Shown here piece by piece: positions 44,347 through 55,929 of a stretch of DNA of 64,000 bases; positions within the stretch are counted from its first letter, which is position 1, and each line of letters begins with the position of its first letter. The position numbers were made by a program, and so were the translations under genes. Origin of the DNA: Phascolarctos cinereus. Lineage: Eukaryota > Chordata > Mammalia > Diprotodontia > Phascolarctidae. The notes under the pieces were generated by a model. That model was not told the DNA's origin. It worked only from the letters and a program-made list of their open reading frames with translations, and ran no database searches. The DNA is taken from NCBI RefSeq assembly GCF_002099425.1, contig NW_018344015.1, positions 7,850,001 to 7,914,000 on the forward strand, read 5' to 3'.

Positions 44347-44615
44347 TGATCAAAGAGGGAGATTTCGGAGTTCTAGATCTTGGAGGTAGAATAGTTTCAA
44401 GTGATCATAAAGATTAAGGTACTTATAGGAATCTGAGTTCTACCTGAAGTAGAGTGGAGACAGATGTCATGGAAGTTAAGTAGGTTGATAAAATGAAACT
44501 GCAGAAATTAGGGTCATTGGTGTGAATATAGAAGTCACTCATAACAATTGCAAAGGTTGAGGTGGAGAGGAAGACTATAGGCCAATTGCTGAAATAATTG
44601 AAGAAGATAGGAGAG
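44347..44615 (-). repeat. L2 ORF2 segment, minus strand (right part)
   Basis: 'tgatcaaagagggagatttc', 'ggagttctagatcttggagg' and 'taggccaattgctgaa' parallel 19.19-19.48 kb ('gtcagataaagggattttgg', 'aattcttggacatgtag', 'aagccaggtactaaac'). It continues the copy ending at 43436. Confidence 0.6.
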
Positions 44616-44624
44616 TGTGTCAAC

Positions 44625-45330
44625 AAAACATTTGTTGAACACTATGTACCAGACACTGTACTGAGCACTGGGGGTACAAAAAGACAAAAACAGTCCATTC
44701 CATTGGGGAGGTGACAAAAGGATGGAGATAACACATAAATAATTAAGTACTTACAAAATGTATGTGCATATACATTGTTATCTACATACATATGTATATA
44801 GATATCTATTTGTGTACATAGATATCTATATCTATCTGTATGTATGTCTGTCTGTATGTATGTATCTCTCTATCCACCTAGATAGATACAGATATTTGGA
44901 AAGTAATCTCAGAGGAAAAGGAACTAGCAGCTAGGGGGACTGAGAATGATATCCTGCAGAAGGTGGTATTGGAGCTGAATCTTGACAGAAGCCAAAGAAG
45001 TTAAGAGGCAATGGTAAGAAGACAGCATTTCATGGGAGATGGAGTATGATGTTGGAGGAACAACAGGTAGACCAGTGTTGTTAGATTGTAGTGAAAGAAG
45101 ATGGGAAATGTAGGAAGGGGCCAGGTTAATGAAGAACTTTAAATGTCAAGTAGAGGATATTTGCTCCTGGTGGTAATGGGAAGCTACTGGAGTTTATTAA
45201 ATAGCAGGACAATATGGACAGATCACTAGTTTAGAAAAAAGTGATTTTGACAGCTGAGAGCAGCATCCTACAGTGGCAGCATTCAGATGTAATTCAAAGT
45301 TATAATCTTTAAAGGAAGTGAGGCTGTTGA
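44625..45330 (+). repeat. L3-like mammal-wide repeat, long copy
   Basis: 'acactatgtaccagacactg', 'tactgagcactgggggtaca' and, after a GATA/TATC microsatellite (44757-44891), 'cagaaggtggtattggagct', 'gaatcttgacagaagccaaa', 'aaggggccaggttaatgaag' and 'gggaagctactggagtttat'. The order matches the second long copy at 62.14-62.72 kb. Confidence 0.65.
44757..44891. repeat. Imperfect tetranucleotide microsatellite (GATA/TATC/TGTA)
   Basis: Mixed tatc, tgta and gata units interrupt the L3-like repeat. Confidence 0.85.
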
Positions 45331-46240
45331 GTGATAGTAGTAGTATTGAAGTGGCAATGGAAAGCAAGATGTGGGTGAATTTCTGCTCTAGGTCTTCTGA
45401 TTCTGGTAGTATAGGAAAATGAATAGCCAGTAATGGAGAAAGGATGTGCTGTCTTTCAGGGTGAGTGGTTTCAGTGTATTTTTGTCATCATTATTTCAAG
45501 TTATTGCATGTTTGGTGGTGATCAGAACTACTTTGTAAACATCCTTAACTCAGCTAAGGCTTATCTACTTTTTTTTGAATTGGATAAGTTTTACTGTATT
45601 TTTCATTTGTGCTTGAGTTGCTGTTGTGCAATGAATATGTTTCTTATAAATGTGATTAATTTTAAAGTAGCTTTTGTAGCATTATTTATCCTCTTTATTT
45701 TGTAAACATTCTATCTTTGATAAAATGGTTATATTATCAGAACTTTAGTCTTCATGATACATCATCATTAGCTTTTTCTTCATTAATTATTGACTATTGT
45801 GCTAAAATGTAATTATTCTTACTAGCTGTGTGACTCTGGACAAGTCACTTAACCCCAATTGCCTTTAAAAAAAAGATAGGTCAAAATAAGCACATGATTT
45901 AGTTATAAAAAAAATTAAAAAATAAAATGTAATTATTAATATAAAAACATCAAATCAACAAGATTTAAACCATTAATTAAATCCAGTTATTGGAAATGAA
46001 TAGAAAATGACGTAAAGAGAATTAGGAAAGAAACGAACTTACAGATGCCCTAGTCTCCATTTTCTCCTTGATTTTTTAAAAGACAGTATTGAAAATCATA
46101 ACTGAAAGATGCACATAGGAGAGGGGCTCCACACAAAGAGCTTGCTTAGGTCCCTGGATAAGAGGAAGAAAGGGAAGTCAGCTTATTGGTACAACCTTCT
46201 TACCTAACTCTGCCCTGCATATGGCAGCAGCTTGGAGAGA
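45331..46240. other. ASB3 intron; SINE tail at 45822-45880, otherwise unassigned
   Basis: 'tactagctgtgtgactctgg' and 'acaagtcacttaaccccaat' at 45822-45880 mark the 3' part of a SINE. The 90-residue frame at 45433-45705 is hydrophobic but lacks any recognised domain. Confidence 0.45.
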
Positions 46241-46242
46241 CC

Positions 46243-46572
46243 ATGAAGGAATTCTTGGATGAGAAGCTACTTATTGGAAAACCAAATCCATCTAGAGAGA
46301 AGAGGAGTTCCCAGACAACTCTGAGTTCTTGAACCAAGCAGGAACTGGAGTTGAGGAACATCGAGGTACAGGACAACAATGTAGATGAGCAAACATTGAC
46401 TTCAGCCTTCATTAGTACTAGACCTATACCTGAGCCATTTCTTGATGTTCCCAGGAGGAACTTTGAGTATGGACACAAGGCAAAGAGAATGATTTGTAGG
46501 ACATCTCCAATATATGTCTGGGTCTGTGTAAGCCCAGAGTTGAAAGAGAAAGGTTTTCAGGTCATGAGTTAA
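46243..46572 (+). pseudogene. Unidentified ~110-codon open stretch with one stop
   Basis: One frame runs from ATG at 46243 (MKEFLDEKLLIGKPNPSREK) to 46572 (ELKEKGFQVMS) with a single in-frame TGA near 46330. Middle text: EVQDNNVDEQTLTSAFISTR, PIPEPFLDVPRRNFEYGHKA. The composition looks protein-like (charged, few low-complexity runs), but I recognise no family. It could be a retropseudogene piece, an unknown repeat or chance. Confidence 0.25.
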
Positions 46573-46621
46573 AATTATAAGACTACTTTTAAATTAAGCT
46601 TTATACTATCCAAAATGCTTT

Positions 46622-46795
46622 CATATGGCCTCAGAAACTTACTAGCCATGTGACCCTGGGCAAGTCACTTAGCCCAGTTTGCCTCAGTTTCCTCATCTGT
46701 AAAATGAGCTGGATAATGAAATGATATTTTTGCCAAATGAGGCCATGAAGAGTCAGACACAATTGAAAATGACTGAACAACAAAAACTTTCCAAA
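46622..46795 (+). repeat. Long-form marsupial SINE lacking its head
   Basis: 'atgtgaccctgggcaagtca', 'gcctcagtttcctcatctgt' and a tail 'aagagtcagacacaattg...ctgaacaac'. Confidence 0.88.
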
Positions 46796-46799
46796 ATAC

Positions 46800-46985
46800 T
46801 TATTTTCTGTGATCCTCCTAAATCATTGGTACTAACCCTTTCTTCATTTTATCTTATGTTTTATATGTTGTATCCGCTATTGTGGACAGAAACCACTTTT
46901 CATTTTGTTCTTTGTATGTCTCAGTGCCTAGCATGGTGCCTTAAACATAGTAAATGTTCAGTAAGTGTTGATTTAATTTGAATGT
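46800..46985 (+). repeat. L2 3' end fragment
   Basis: 'tctcagtgcctagcatggtg' and 'taaatgttcagtaagtgttg'. Confidence 0.6.
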
Positions 46986-47178
46986 GCATAGAGATTAAAA
47001 GTATATGCTAAATGAATTTGAGTTTAGACCACCAAACTAATCAATGTAATTTAGTCACATGATAATATATTTGAATTTGGTGGGTGCACACACAATATTG
47101 CAGTGAAAAACTAACAAAAAACTTGTCTTTTAAACTTTTTTTTTTTTTAGTAATGGTAATGTCTTTGTTCTCTTGCAG

Positions 47179-47291
47179 CTGTTGAAAATGGACATGTAGA
47201 TGTGGTAAAGCTATTGCTTCGGCATGGAGCAGATGTTAATGGATCCCATTCTATGTGTGGGTGGAATGCCCTGCACCAGGCAGCTTTTCAG
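47179..47291 (+). CDS. ASB3: ASB3 coding exon (ankyrin repeat, ~residues 119-155)
   Basis: The acceptor tcttgcag precedes CT, which completes the GCT alanine codon begun by the exon ending at 22738. The exon reads [38 protein letters not shown] and ends in phase 0 at the donor gtaacc. The text matches ASB3, where human has VENGQIDVLRLLLQHGANVN and [17 protein letters not shown]. Both halves of an ankyrin unit (GH-V-LLL-GAD-N) are intact and there is no stop. The intron before it is 24.4 kb and filled with transposon remains. The next exon starts 1,980 bases downstream. Confidence 0.95.
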
Positions 47292-47515
47292 GTAACCTTT
47301 AAAGTTATTATTATATTTCTATGTATAGTGTGTATTTTACCCTTTTAAGATGACAATTCTGCCCAGTTTTTGCTTTTCATTTGCCTCTGATTTATGATGG
47401 TTAGGTTGGTACAGAAAAGGCAGTCTAAATGCTAATGATTATTCTGAATAAACCAACTGATAAAGTGAAGTTTTGGTTTGTAAGGATTATTTCAGTATTT
47501 AAAGTATGGATAGCA
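47292..47515. other. ASB3 intron, unique-looking
   Basis: Between the exon end and an L1. Nothing recognised. Confidence 0.5.
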
Positions 47516-47519
47516 TATT

Positions 47520-48790
47520 TTTAAAAATTAAGTTATTTATTTTAGTTTTCAGCATTTACTTCCATAAGATTTTGAGTTTTAAATTTTTCTCCCCATTCCT
47601 CCCCAAGGCAGCGTGCAATCTGACATGGGCTCTACATATGCATTCTTATTAAACATATTTTCATATTAGTCATGTTGTAAAGAAGAATTAGAATGAATGG
47701 GAGGAACCATGAGAAAGAAAAAAAACAAAACAAAAAAAAGGACAAATAGTATGCTTTGATCTGCATTCAGACTCCATAGTTCTTTCTTTGGATGTGGATA
47801 GCATTTTCCATTATGAGTCTTTTGAAATTGTCTTAGATCCTTGCATTGCTGGGAAGAGCCTAAGTCTGTCAAAGTTAGTCACTGCACAATGTGACTATTA
47901 CTATGTACAATGTTCTGGTTCTGCTCACTTCACTCAGCATCAGTTCATAAAAGTCTTTCCAGGTTTTTCTGAAGTTTGCCTGCTCATCATTTCTTATAGT
48001 ACAATAGTATTCCATCACATTCATATACCACAACTTGTTCAGTCATTCCCCAGTTGATGGACATCCCCTCACTTTCCAATTCTTTGCCACCACAAAAAGA
48101 GCTGCTGTAAATATTTTTGTACATGGTGGGTCCTTTTCCCATTTTTATGATCTCTTTTGGGATATAGCCCTATAAGTGGTATTGCTGGGTCAAAGAGCAT
48201 GCACATTTTTATAGCCCTTTGAGCATAGGTCCAAATTGGCCTCCAGAATGGTGGGATCATTTCACAACTCCACCAACAATGCATTAGTGTTCCAGTTTTC
48301 CCACATCTTTTCCAACTTGTATAATTTTCCTGTTTTGTCATGCTACCCAATCTGATAGATGTGATGTAGTACCTCAGAGTTGTTATTATTTGCATTTCTC
48401 TAATCAATAGTTATTTAGAGCATTTTTTTCATATAATTATAGCTAGCTTTGATTTTTTCATCTAAAAACTGCCTGTTCATTTCTTTGACCATTTATCAAT
48501 TGGGGAAATGACTTGTATTCTTATAAATTTGACTCAGTTCTCTCTGTATTTTAGAAATGAGGCCTTTATCAAAGACACTGGTTGTAAAAATTCTTTCCCA
48601 TTTTCTGCTTCCTTTCTAATCTTGGTTGCGTTGGCCTGGTTTGTGCAAAACCTGTTCAATTTAATATAATCAAAATTATCCATTTCACATTTCATAATGT
48701 TTTCTATCTCTTGTTTGGTCAAAAATTCTTCTGTTCTCCATAAATCTGACAGATTGGATGGCATATTTAAGATGTTATCATACAAAATAT
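47520..48790 (-). repeat. 5'-truncated L1, minus strand
   Basis: Antisense L1 3'UTR ('agttttcagcatttacttcc') is followed by the ORF2 C-terminus: MIPPFWRPIWTYAQRAIKMC, DPAIPLIGLYPK, then upstream WWSCEMI, LRYYITSIRLGSMTKQENY and NGKEFLQPVSL. The preservation is better than that of the 1.4 kb copy. It lies between two ASB3 exons. Confidence 0.9.
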
Positions 48791-48800
48791 TTGGAATGAG

Positions 48801-48949
48801 GGGCAGCTAGGTGGTGCAGTGGATAGAGCACCAACCCTGGAGGCAGGAAGACTTGAGTTCAAATCTGGCCTCAGAAACATAACACTCACTAGCTGTGTGA
48901 CTCTGGGAAAATCACTTAACCCCAATTGCCTCAACAACAACAACAAAAA
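48801..48949 (+). repeat. Marsupial tRNA-derived SINE
   Basis: Head 'gggcagctaggtggtgcagt', 'gacttgagttcaaatctggc' and 'cctcaacaacaacaac' tail. Flanks 'ttggaatga' and 'ttgggatgga' suggest a target duplication. It ends 323 bases before the ASB3 exon at 49272. Confidence 0.95.
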
Positions 48950-49271
48950 TTGGGATGGAAGTCAATTTGCAGGCAATTAGCTTTGTTTGAGAAACTTTTT
49001 AGCAGTGGGTAGAAAATATATATTCTGAGGCAGCAGGAGATTTTTGCCTACTTTGCTTCATTTCTAAGACACTAATATTGTTTCTGTTTATTTGTTGTGC
49101 TAACTTAAGGTAAAAGATAAAATTAACCCATTTGATGACTTAACCCTACAAATTCCATTCATTCTGACGTTTTGTAGTCTACATCTCTCTAAGTTTCTGT
49201 TAGAATGTTTAATTAGACAGCATATTTTTCTTCCCTGTTTTTCTCATTTTAATTGTGAATTTATGCTTCAG

Positions 49272-49407
49272 GAATACACTGAGTTAATAAAATTGCTTCT
49301 TAAAAAAGGAGCGAACAAGGAATGCCAGGATGACTTTGGGATCACACCTTTATTTGTTGCAGCCCAATATGGAAAGCTGGAAAGTTTGAATGTACTTATT
49401 TCATCTG
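49272..49407 (+). CDS. ASB3: ASB3 coding exon (ankyrin repeat, ~residues 156-200)
   Basis: The exon begins in phase 0 after the acceptor tatgcttcag. It encodes [40 protein letters not shown] and VLISS, then a single G before the donor gtaaga. The stretch [20 protein letters not shown] is identical to human ASB3 as I recall it, so this is the best-conserved exon in the window. It carries a complete ankyrin unit ([15 protein letters not shown]). The open frame runs on into the intron to a stop near 49450, but the donor and the G|GT join to the exon at 57553 (SSGADVNC) show where the exon really ends. Confidence 0.96.
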
Positions 49408-51424
49408 GTAAGATTCAGCTATTCAGCCTCTGCATGGTTAAACACAAATAATTTAACTTTAGTTCTTCTTCCTAGAATGATATGACCAAATAAATCTAAA
49501 CTAGATCATAAAGTTTTTTGATTGCACATATGATGCATAAGAGTAATGATTATTTGATTTATGGGCCCATTTATTAACAATGTTTTGCTAACCTTCTGCA
49601 ATGTCAAGCTTCCAATTTATCAGAGTCTGGCATCATGAACTCTTTCTAAAGCAAGATTATTGGTCTGTTGAGTGGTGGGCTATCTGTAACATGAGTGTTC
49701 CCGGCCTTCTACTGGATGACTATTTTTACATTTTGTTTAATTTTTAGAAACAATTTTGTGTTTTGTGCTTTGGTTTGTCTATTTTGACTGGATTGTGTAA
49801 TTATCTAAAATAATCTTATTGTAGGTTTCTCTGTGACTGTCATCAACTGAAACCAATAGGTTTCTTCTGTTTTATGCTACTTTTGTCCTGTAGTCTGTTC
49901 TTATTTAAAAAAAAAACCCCAACAGAACCACAACTTTAATGTGAATGGTGCTTTTTTGCTGTGGGACCTTTCCCTTTCCACTCACTGCCTGGGATCTTGT
50001 CCTTGAGACAAACAAACAAATGACAACATTATTCTGCCTTCTACCTTATTCCTGACTCTTCCAGAATTCAGGATGTCTTTTTGGCACTTTTCATTTCCCG
50101 TATGAGATTCTGAAGCTCCACTTATTCTATCTAATTTTATTGCCCTTATTATCATTATTGTATTTTTTTGTTCCTTGGTCATGAGGTTCTTGTGTTCTAT
50201 CTCACATTGAAATTCATAATTTGTTGCTCTGACTTCCACTTACCTTCAGTTTTTCCTGCTGGCTTAATGTTTATATCTTGGTTTTTAGCATCTCATAGGC
50301 AAGTATAAGAAAATGGCTTTCTTACTTTCTATGACATTTTCATCAATGTAAAAAGAGTCGATGTTACAGGACATGTTATTTAAAGGCATTTTCTTCTGTA
50401 TTTCTTCTATAGTAACCCTGTACTTGAGTAGTTCCTGGGCTGCCACCAGATGAATAGTGGTACTTAGCAGCACAGGCACAGTGTTTAGGATCATTTCAGG
50501 TACACTTATCAGAGAAGAAAAGGGATATGCAACAGGGCAGACTCATTTATGCAACCTAAGTAGTGTATAGACTGTTAATTTAGATAGGAGGTTAATTATT
50601 TCTGCTCAATAAAGCTGAAAATAATCCAGGGACAGCCCTGGTTAGATGAAATAGCAAGTCTTAAGTACAATACTACTTTGTCACTAACTGATAGATTTTG
50701 GTTTAAGTTCAAAACCTCTTCTGATATTTACTTGTGTACCTGAGCAAGTCACTTAAGCTTAGGCAGTTTCCCAGGACTCATCTACTAAGGCACTACTAAG
50801 CCAGATTGGAGAATTGCTTTTTGATGGTAGTGTAAATTGGATTTCAGTTCCTTCAGCTGGAAGAGATGAGGATGGTAACAACAAAAAGAGAACACTCAAT
50901 CCTGTGATTGTATTAATGATATATTTAGTCTTGTAGGGGAGGAAGGAGCAAAAGAATGAGTGAATTGGCTGTGAGCATTGCAGAAAGAAAAGGCTTGGGG
51001 GGGATGGGTGGGGCAGGAACTATAATGGGCAAATATAAGAGTGGAGAGAGAAAGAGACTAGCAACATCAGAGCAAAAACACTGTCTTGGTAAGGATAATA
51101 AAGATATAGTGGGCAAGTGGGGAGAGAAGGGATAATATAGATTTAACATTTCAATGTTCTAGACAATTCTCAAAGGCTGTAAATTGCAGAGCAATTGCTT
51201 ATGTGCATTGGTAGGGGGAGTTTCCTCACTGAAACTCTTGTACACTAATGTAATCATAGGTCCATTCCAACAGAGAAAAAGAAGAAAGTGGGGAAAGGAT
51301 TAAATTTCCATAAAATGCATACTTAATAGTCTAAAATATAGGGATTATGTTTAGAGGGTCTTGTATGTGCTTTTAATAAAGCGGAGTATAACAGCAGAAG
51401 ACAAATACAATCCAACCAGCCCAA
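49408..51424. other. ASB3 intron; largely unassigned
   Basis: No repeat was recognised except a weak SINE-like 'tgagcaagtcacttaagc' near 50745. Minus-strand frames at 49982-50239 and 50285-50494 show no known domain, although the second (TIHLVAAQELLKYRVTIEEI) has ordinary protein composition. Confidence 0.4.
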
Positions 51425-51560
51425 TCTGATGAACATTTATGAAGTGCCTACTGTAAACAAAACAAAATGAGTAGCTTTTAAGGGACATAAGATATAAATT
51501 AAAGAGTCTTTGACCTCAGGGAGCTTATAGTCTCTTAATAGGATATAACATAGGCAGAGA
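51425..51560 (+). repeat. L3-like repeat fragment
   Basis: 'acatttatgaagtgcctact' and 'cctcagggagcttatagtct'. Confidence 0.65.
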
Positions 51561-51859
51561 TATATAAATAAAAATGAAGTTTAATAATTATAACCAATTA
51601 ACAAAATTGATTGAATTGCCATCTTAAAAGAAAGAAGGGCTATTTAGTAGATTAAAAACAATAACCCAACAATTTGTTGCTTACAGGAAATGCATCTAGT
51701 GCTAAAAGGTATGTGTAGATCAGCCAATTCCAAAAAACCACTTACAGTGATCATAACTGACAAAGCAGAATTCAAATTAGTATAAAGAGAGCTAATTAAG
51801 AATATTTATACTATATTTAAAAGTGTCATTGACGGGAAACTATAATGAGCAAGTCAGGA

Positions 51860-52010
51860 CTTTTTTGACCCTCACCGTCCTCATTTGTAAAATAGGGATA
51901 ATAATATCTGTAGTACCTATCTCTCATGTTTGTTGTGAGGATCACAAGAATGATATGTGCAGAATTTTGCAAAGCTCAAAGTACTATGATGTAATTAAAC
52001 TATCAGTTGT
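51860..52010 (+). repeat. MIR-type SINE fragment
   Basis: 'ccgtcctcatttgtaaaata', 'gtttgttgtgaggatcacaa' and 'gcaaagctcaaagtactatg'. Confidence 0.75.
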
Positions 52011-52139
52011 TATTACTGTTTTATTACTAAATGATAACATATCAAATGACATGGCAACATAAAATCATAAAGAAAAAGTATACTTATTTCCAAAAAAAAA
52101 ACCCTTAGAAAATTAAGAGTAGGGGATTTCAGTACCTTT

Positions 52140-52365
52140 CAAACATCATTTCACCTTTTTTGTGGAGCCTTCTCTGGTACCTCTTCAGTTGTTAATGTTA
52201 TTTTCTCATGAAATTACCTTTTGATTTAATTATGTGCTTTTGTACTCTACTAGTAGATGATAAGTTTCTTCAGGGCAGAGACTATATCCTTTTCTGTCTT
52301 TGTTTCTCCACTGCTTAGCCAGTATCTTGCAAATAATAGATACTTAATGAATGTTTATTACATTG
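52140..52365 (+). repeat. L2 3' end fragment
   Basis: 'gtggagccttctctggtacc', 'aagtttcttcagggcagaga' and 'gatacttaatgaatgtttat'. Confidence 0.7.
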
Positions 52366-52590
52366 ATAATAATAATAGCATTTATGTAACACTTTACAAA
52401 TATTTTCTTGTTTTATCCTCACAAGACCTTGGGAGGTAGGTGCTGTCATTATCCCTATTGTACAGATGAGGAAGCTAAGGCAAACAGAGGTAAAGTCACT
52501 TGTCCAGGATCATGTGGGTTCTAAGGCTGAGTCTACCTTTCAATTTAGTTCTTCGTAACTCTAGACCTACTGCTCTGTCTACTTCCCCAC
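52366..52590 (-). repeat. CORE-SINE (MIR/MAR1-like), minus strand
   Basis: 'agcatttatgtaacacttta', 'ccttgggaggtaggtgctgt', 'cagatgaggaagctaaggca' and 'ctgctctgtctacttcccca'. Confidence 0.85.
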
Positions 52591-52925
52591 CAAGCATATA
52601 GCACATTAAGGTTTGCAGAGCATTTTGTGTTATACTGTTAACATCTTCAACTAAATGATGCATCAAATAAACAGCTAAATAAAAAATTAGAAATTTTGAC
52701 TTTAATTTCTGGCAAAATTCTTGACTTTAATAAAAGGATGGCTAGAGGGCATCTAGAAAAAGAAGCCATGCTCACAAAGCAGCAACGTCAAGAACAGATC
52801 ATATCAGACTAACTTCTGGGTTTTTTTTTTTTGATAGAGTTAAGAGGCCGGTAATTAATTTTTGTAAACATATACAATGTCCAAATTGAGAAAGCAAAAG
52901 AATAGGTAACTTAAGTAAAATAAAT

Positions 52926-53081
52926 TTTTTTCTTTTTTCTTTTTAGGCAGTTGGGGTTAAGTGACTTGTCCAGGGTCACACAGCTAGTAAGTGTCAAGTG
53001 TTTAGTCTGAGACCAAATTTGAACTCAGGTCCTCCTGACTTCAGGGCCAGTGCTGTATCTACTGTGGCACCTAGCTGCCCC
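52926..53081 (-). repeat. Marsupial tRNA-derived SINE, minus strand
   Basis: 'aagtgacttgtccagggtca', 'atttgaactcaggtcctcct' and 'actgtggcacctagctgccc'. Flanks 'agtaaaataaatttt' and 'agtaaagtaatttta' are a probable target duplication. Confidence 0.93.
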
Positions 53082-53287
53082 AGTAAAGTAATTTTAGAAA
53101 GAGAAACTAAATAGGTTATTATTGAGTGGTGTGAAAAAAGGCAGCAGGATTATATGGAATTACAAATGAATTGCTTTAAACATTTGAAGAGCAAAATAAT
53201 CTCTATATTATATACAGTTTTCAAAAATATATAGTATTCTACCTAACTCTTTCTGCAAGGCAGATATGGTTTTGATACCTAAACTGT

Positions 53288-53525
53288 CAAAGATAAGCTA
53301 GCATTTATATAGCACTTTAAGGTTTTCAAAGTACCTTACAAATATCATCTCATTTAATTCTTACAATTTTGGTAGGTACATGCTATTATTATCCCCATTT
53401 AACAGCTGAGGAACCTGAAGCAGAATTTAAGCAACTTGCCTAGAGTTACATAGCTAAGTGTCTGAGGATGGATTTGAACTAGGCCTTCTAGACTCTGGTC
53501 TAGTGCTCAATTAACTGTACCAATA
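53288..53525 (-). repeat. CORE-SINE (MIR/MAR1-like), minus strand
   Basis: 'gctagcatttatatagcact', 'tatcatctcatttaattctt', 'cagctgaggaacctgaagca' and 'gtgctcaattaactgtacca'. Confidence 0.85.
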
Positions 53526-54730
53526 AAGAGAATATAAACAAATATCATTAGTGATTATTATTAGTGATTAGTAGATCTGTGATCTCATCTATGTGGCTAC
53601 TTTTTCCATCAGTGCAGACTTCAACTTACCTGTGCCTGCTAATCCTGTGTAATTCTTGTCCTTATTCTCCTATAGAGTCTATGCAGAGCAACTATTTAGT
53701 CTGTGAGAGGACTTCTTTCAATATCTTTCAACATTTTGTGATTATCAGGGCAGTATTTGGGCTATTCATTTGCTAAACCTTGGATTCATCACATGTCTTG
53801 CTCACCTCATTTTCTCAATGATATTCCTTATTCTATTTCTTGTAAATATACTTAAGCTTTCTCATAGCTGTCAGTCTTCTTTACTTCTCAATCCCTTGAA
53901 ATTTTGAAATCAAAAAAATTTTGGTGTTTTGAGATTCACGGGTATATTGCATTGCTGGGAGAACTTTTATATTAAAAAGATGGGCCTTTGTATAGGAAGC
54001 AACTTGTGATAATTAAAAACACTACAAAGTTTCCCAGATGCTATCTAGCCTTTTTCCTTCCCATTGAATTCTTGAACTAATCCATTGTCCTCCTTCATTA
54101 TATGTCCCACAAGTGTAAAGGTGCTAACTGTGTGGGTTAGCCTCTAAATACATGTCATAGTCTGGACAATAAGCATTTTTCATCCATTTAATTTTTCCTG
54201 GTTTGGGATAATTGTCAATATCCTCAGGGTGACCCCATGCTGCTCAAGGATATGATGAAGTCAGCACAATTTCTTCTGCTAATAAGAATGTCTAGAGTAC
54301 CTCTTTATCCCCAGAGAATTCCTCTTTTCCTTAGACCTTGCACAGTACATCCTCTTTAATGGTATTAAACATCTCTGGTAAATGTATATCTCCATTTTTT
54401 AAATACAAATAATATTTTTGCTTAATATTGATAATCAGGTGTCTTTTTACAGAATTATCTCTGTTGTACTTATCAAATAATCTCTCATGCTTTTGCCATA
54501 TGCAAGAGAGATTTCTGTTACTCTGTTGAGTCAAATACCTTTTTGTTTGTTTGCTCAGGTAATCAACAATCAGTTAACAACTATAAACATAAAATAAACC
54601 TTCTCTGTACCTTTTAGTATGACAACAAAAATTTAGCTCCTTGTAGGGAATCATTTGTGAAGCTCTTCTTGCTCATTTTTCATATTTTCATTTAGGATAC
54701 TCTGAATTCAAATGTGGATCATTTTAATAT
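53526..54730. other. ASB3 intron; possible degraded RTE
   Basis: No motif was strong enough to call. An RTE fragment lies just to the right in antisense, and this stretch could be its continuation (C-terminal side). Confidence 0.3.
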
Positions 54731-54732
54731 GG

Positions 54733-54932
54733 ATTACAGCCAGATGGCACAGTGAATAGAATGCTGGGCCTGGCATCAGGAGGCTCTGAGTTCTAATTCA
54801 ATCTCAGACACTCACCTGTGACCAATCTGCTGGAGAAGTAAATGGCAAACCACTCCAGTATCCTTGCCAAGAAAACCTCAAATGGCGTCACAAAGAGTTG
54901 GACATGACTGAATGACTGAATAACAACAAATT
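54733..54932 (+). repeat. Long-form marsupial SINE
   Basis: 'cagatggcacagtgaataga', 'ctggcatcaggaggctctga', 'taaatggcaaaccactccag' and 'gagttggacatgactgaatg'. Confidence 0.93.
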
Positions 54933-54939
54933 ATACTGG

Positions 54940-55243
54940 CTGGGAGTTATTCAGATTTTCTCTTGCTTTTTTTTTGGTGACTTTTCTGTTCTTTTAATAT
55001 CTTTTCCCTAGTAATCTTTTATAGTAATGCCTAAATGCTTTCAAGATTTTGTTACCTCCAGCATAGATTTTCTTGTTACTTGACTTGTTTTAGCTGTTCT
55101 TCCCAGTTTCATCTTCTTAAGTGCCATTTCTACTTCAAATATCTCATTAGGAACTGAAGGGTTAGTTTTCAAATGTATTTGTTGGTCTCCCTTTCTCAAA
55201 TATCTTTTCCCCCTGTCCTCCACTCCATCCCTCCTCCATTTAT
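54940..55243 (-). repeat. RTE LINE fragment, minus strand
   Basis: The antisense frame at 55041-55223 reads VPNEIFEVEMALKKMKLGRT, then SQVTRKSMLEVTKS. This matches the RTE ORF text before the RT core (EVE-A-KKMK-GKA-GPD-I-EMLK). Its glycine-proline-aspartate is altered. It is degraded. Confidence 0.65.
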
Positions 55244-55244
55244 C

Positions 55245-55925
55245 TGCCCAAGAGATTTTTACTAAAGCGCAAGTCTGACTATGTCATCTTCAATAAAAAA
55301 CTCCACTGGCTTCCTGTTGCCACTAGGATGAAATAGAAACTCTATTTGGCATTTAAAGCCCTTCACCACCTGGCCTCAATTCCAGCCCAATTATAAATCT
55401 CATCAATCAATCAGCAAATATTTATTAAGCACCTACTGTGTGTCAGGCACTGGATATAGAAGACAAAATAGAAATATGAAATAGAAGACAAAATTATACT
55501 CCTTCCTTCAGATAGATAGTCCAGACAAGAACATCTTCTTTCATTCAGATATAGTCCAATCACAGTGGCCTTACTGCTGTTCTTTATCCATGATCCTGAA
55601 TCTTCATCTCTGTGCCTTTGCACTGTTTATCTTTCTTGCCTAGAATGTATTTCTTCCATTCTTCTGCCCCTTTTAATATTCAGCTGGTACTTCAGCTTCT
55701 ACATGAAGACTTTCCTGATGGCCCCAGCTCCTAGTGCCTTCCCTCCCAAAATTATTTTGTATGTAATCTGTATATACTTATTCATGTGCATATTATACAA
55801 TAGAATAGAAATTTATTGAAGCCAGGGATTATCACATTTTTGTCTTTATATCCTCAGTGATAAGAACAGAGCCTTACACTCAGTGATGCTTCATGAATGG
55901 TTATTGATTGATCTGGTATTGATGA
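55245..55925 (+). repeat. L2 3' portion with L3-like insertion
   Basis: 'actccactggcttcctgttg', 'ggcatttaaagcccttcacc', 'catgatcctgaatcttcatc' and 'gaagcc...' ending 'gttattgattgatctg'. An L3-like piece ('atttattaagcacctactgt') interrupts at about 55398-55535. Confidence 0.75.
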
Positions 55926-55929
55926 TAAT

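Noticed and set aside
49408-49451. Extension of the ASB3 exon frame past 49407
   Set aside because: The donor gtaaga and the G|GT join to the exon at 57553 give the conserved SSGADVNC. The extra residues are intron read-through.
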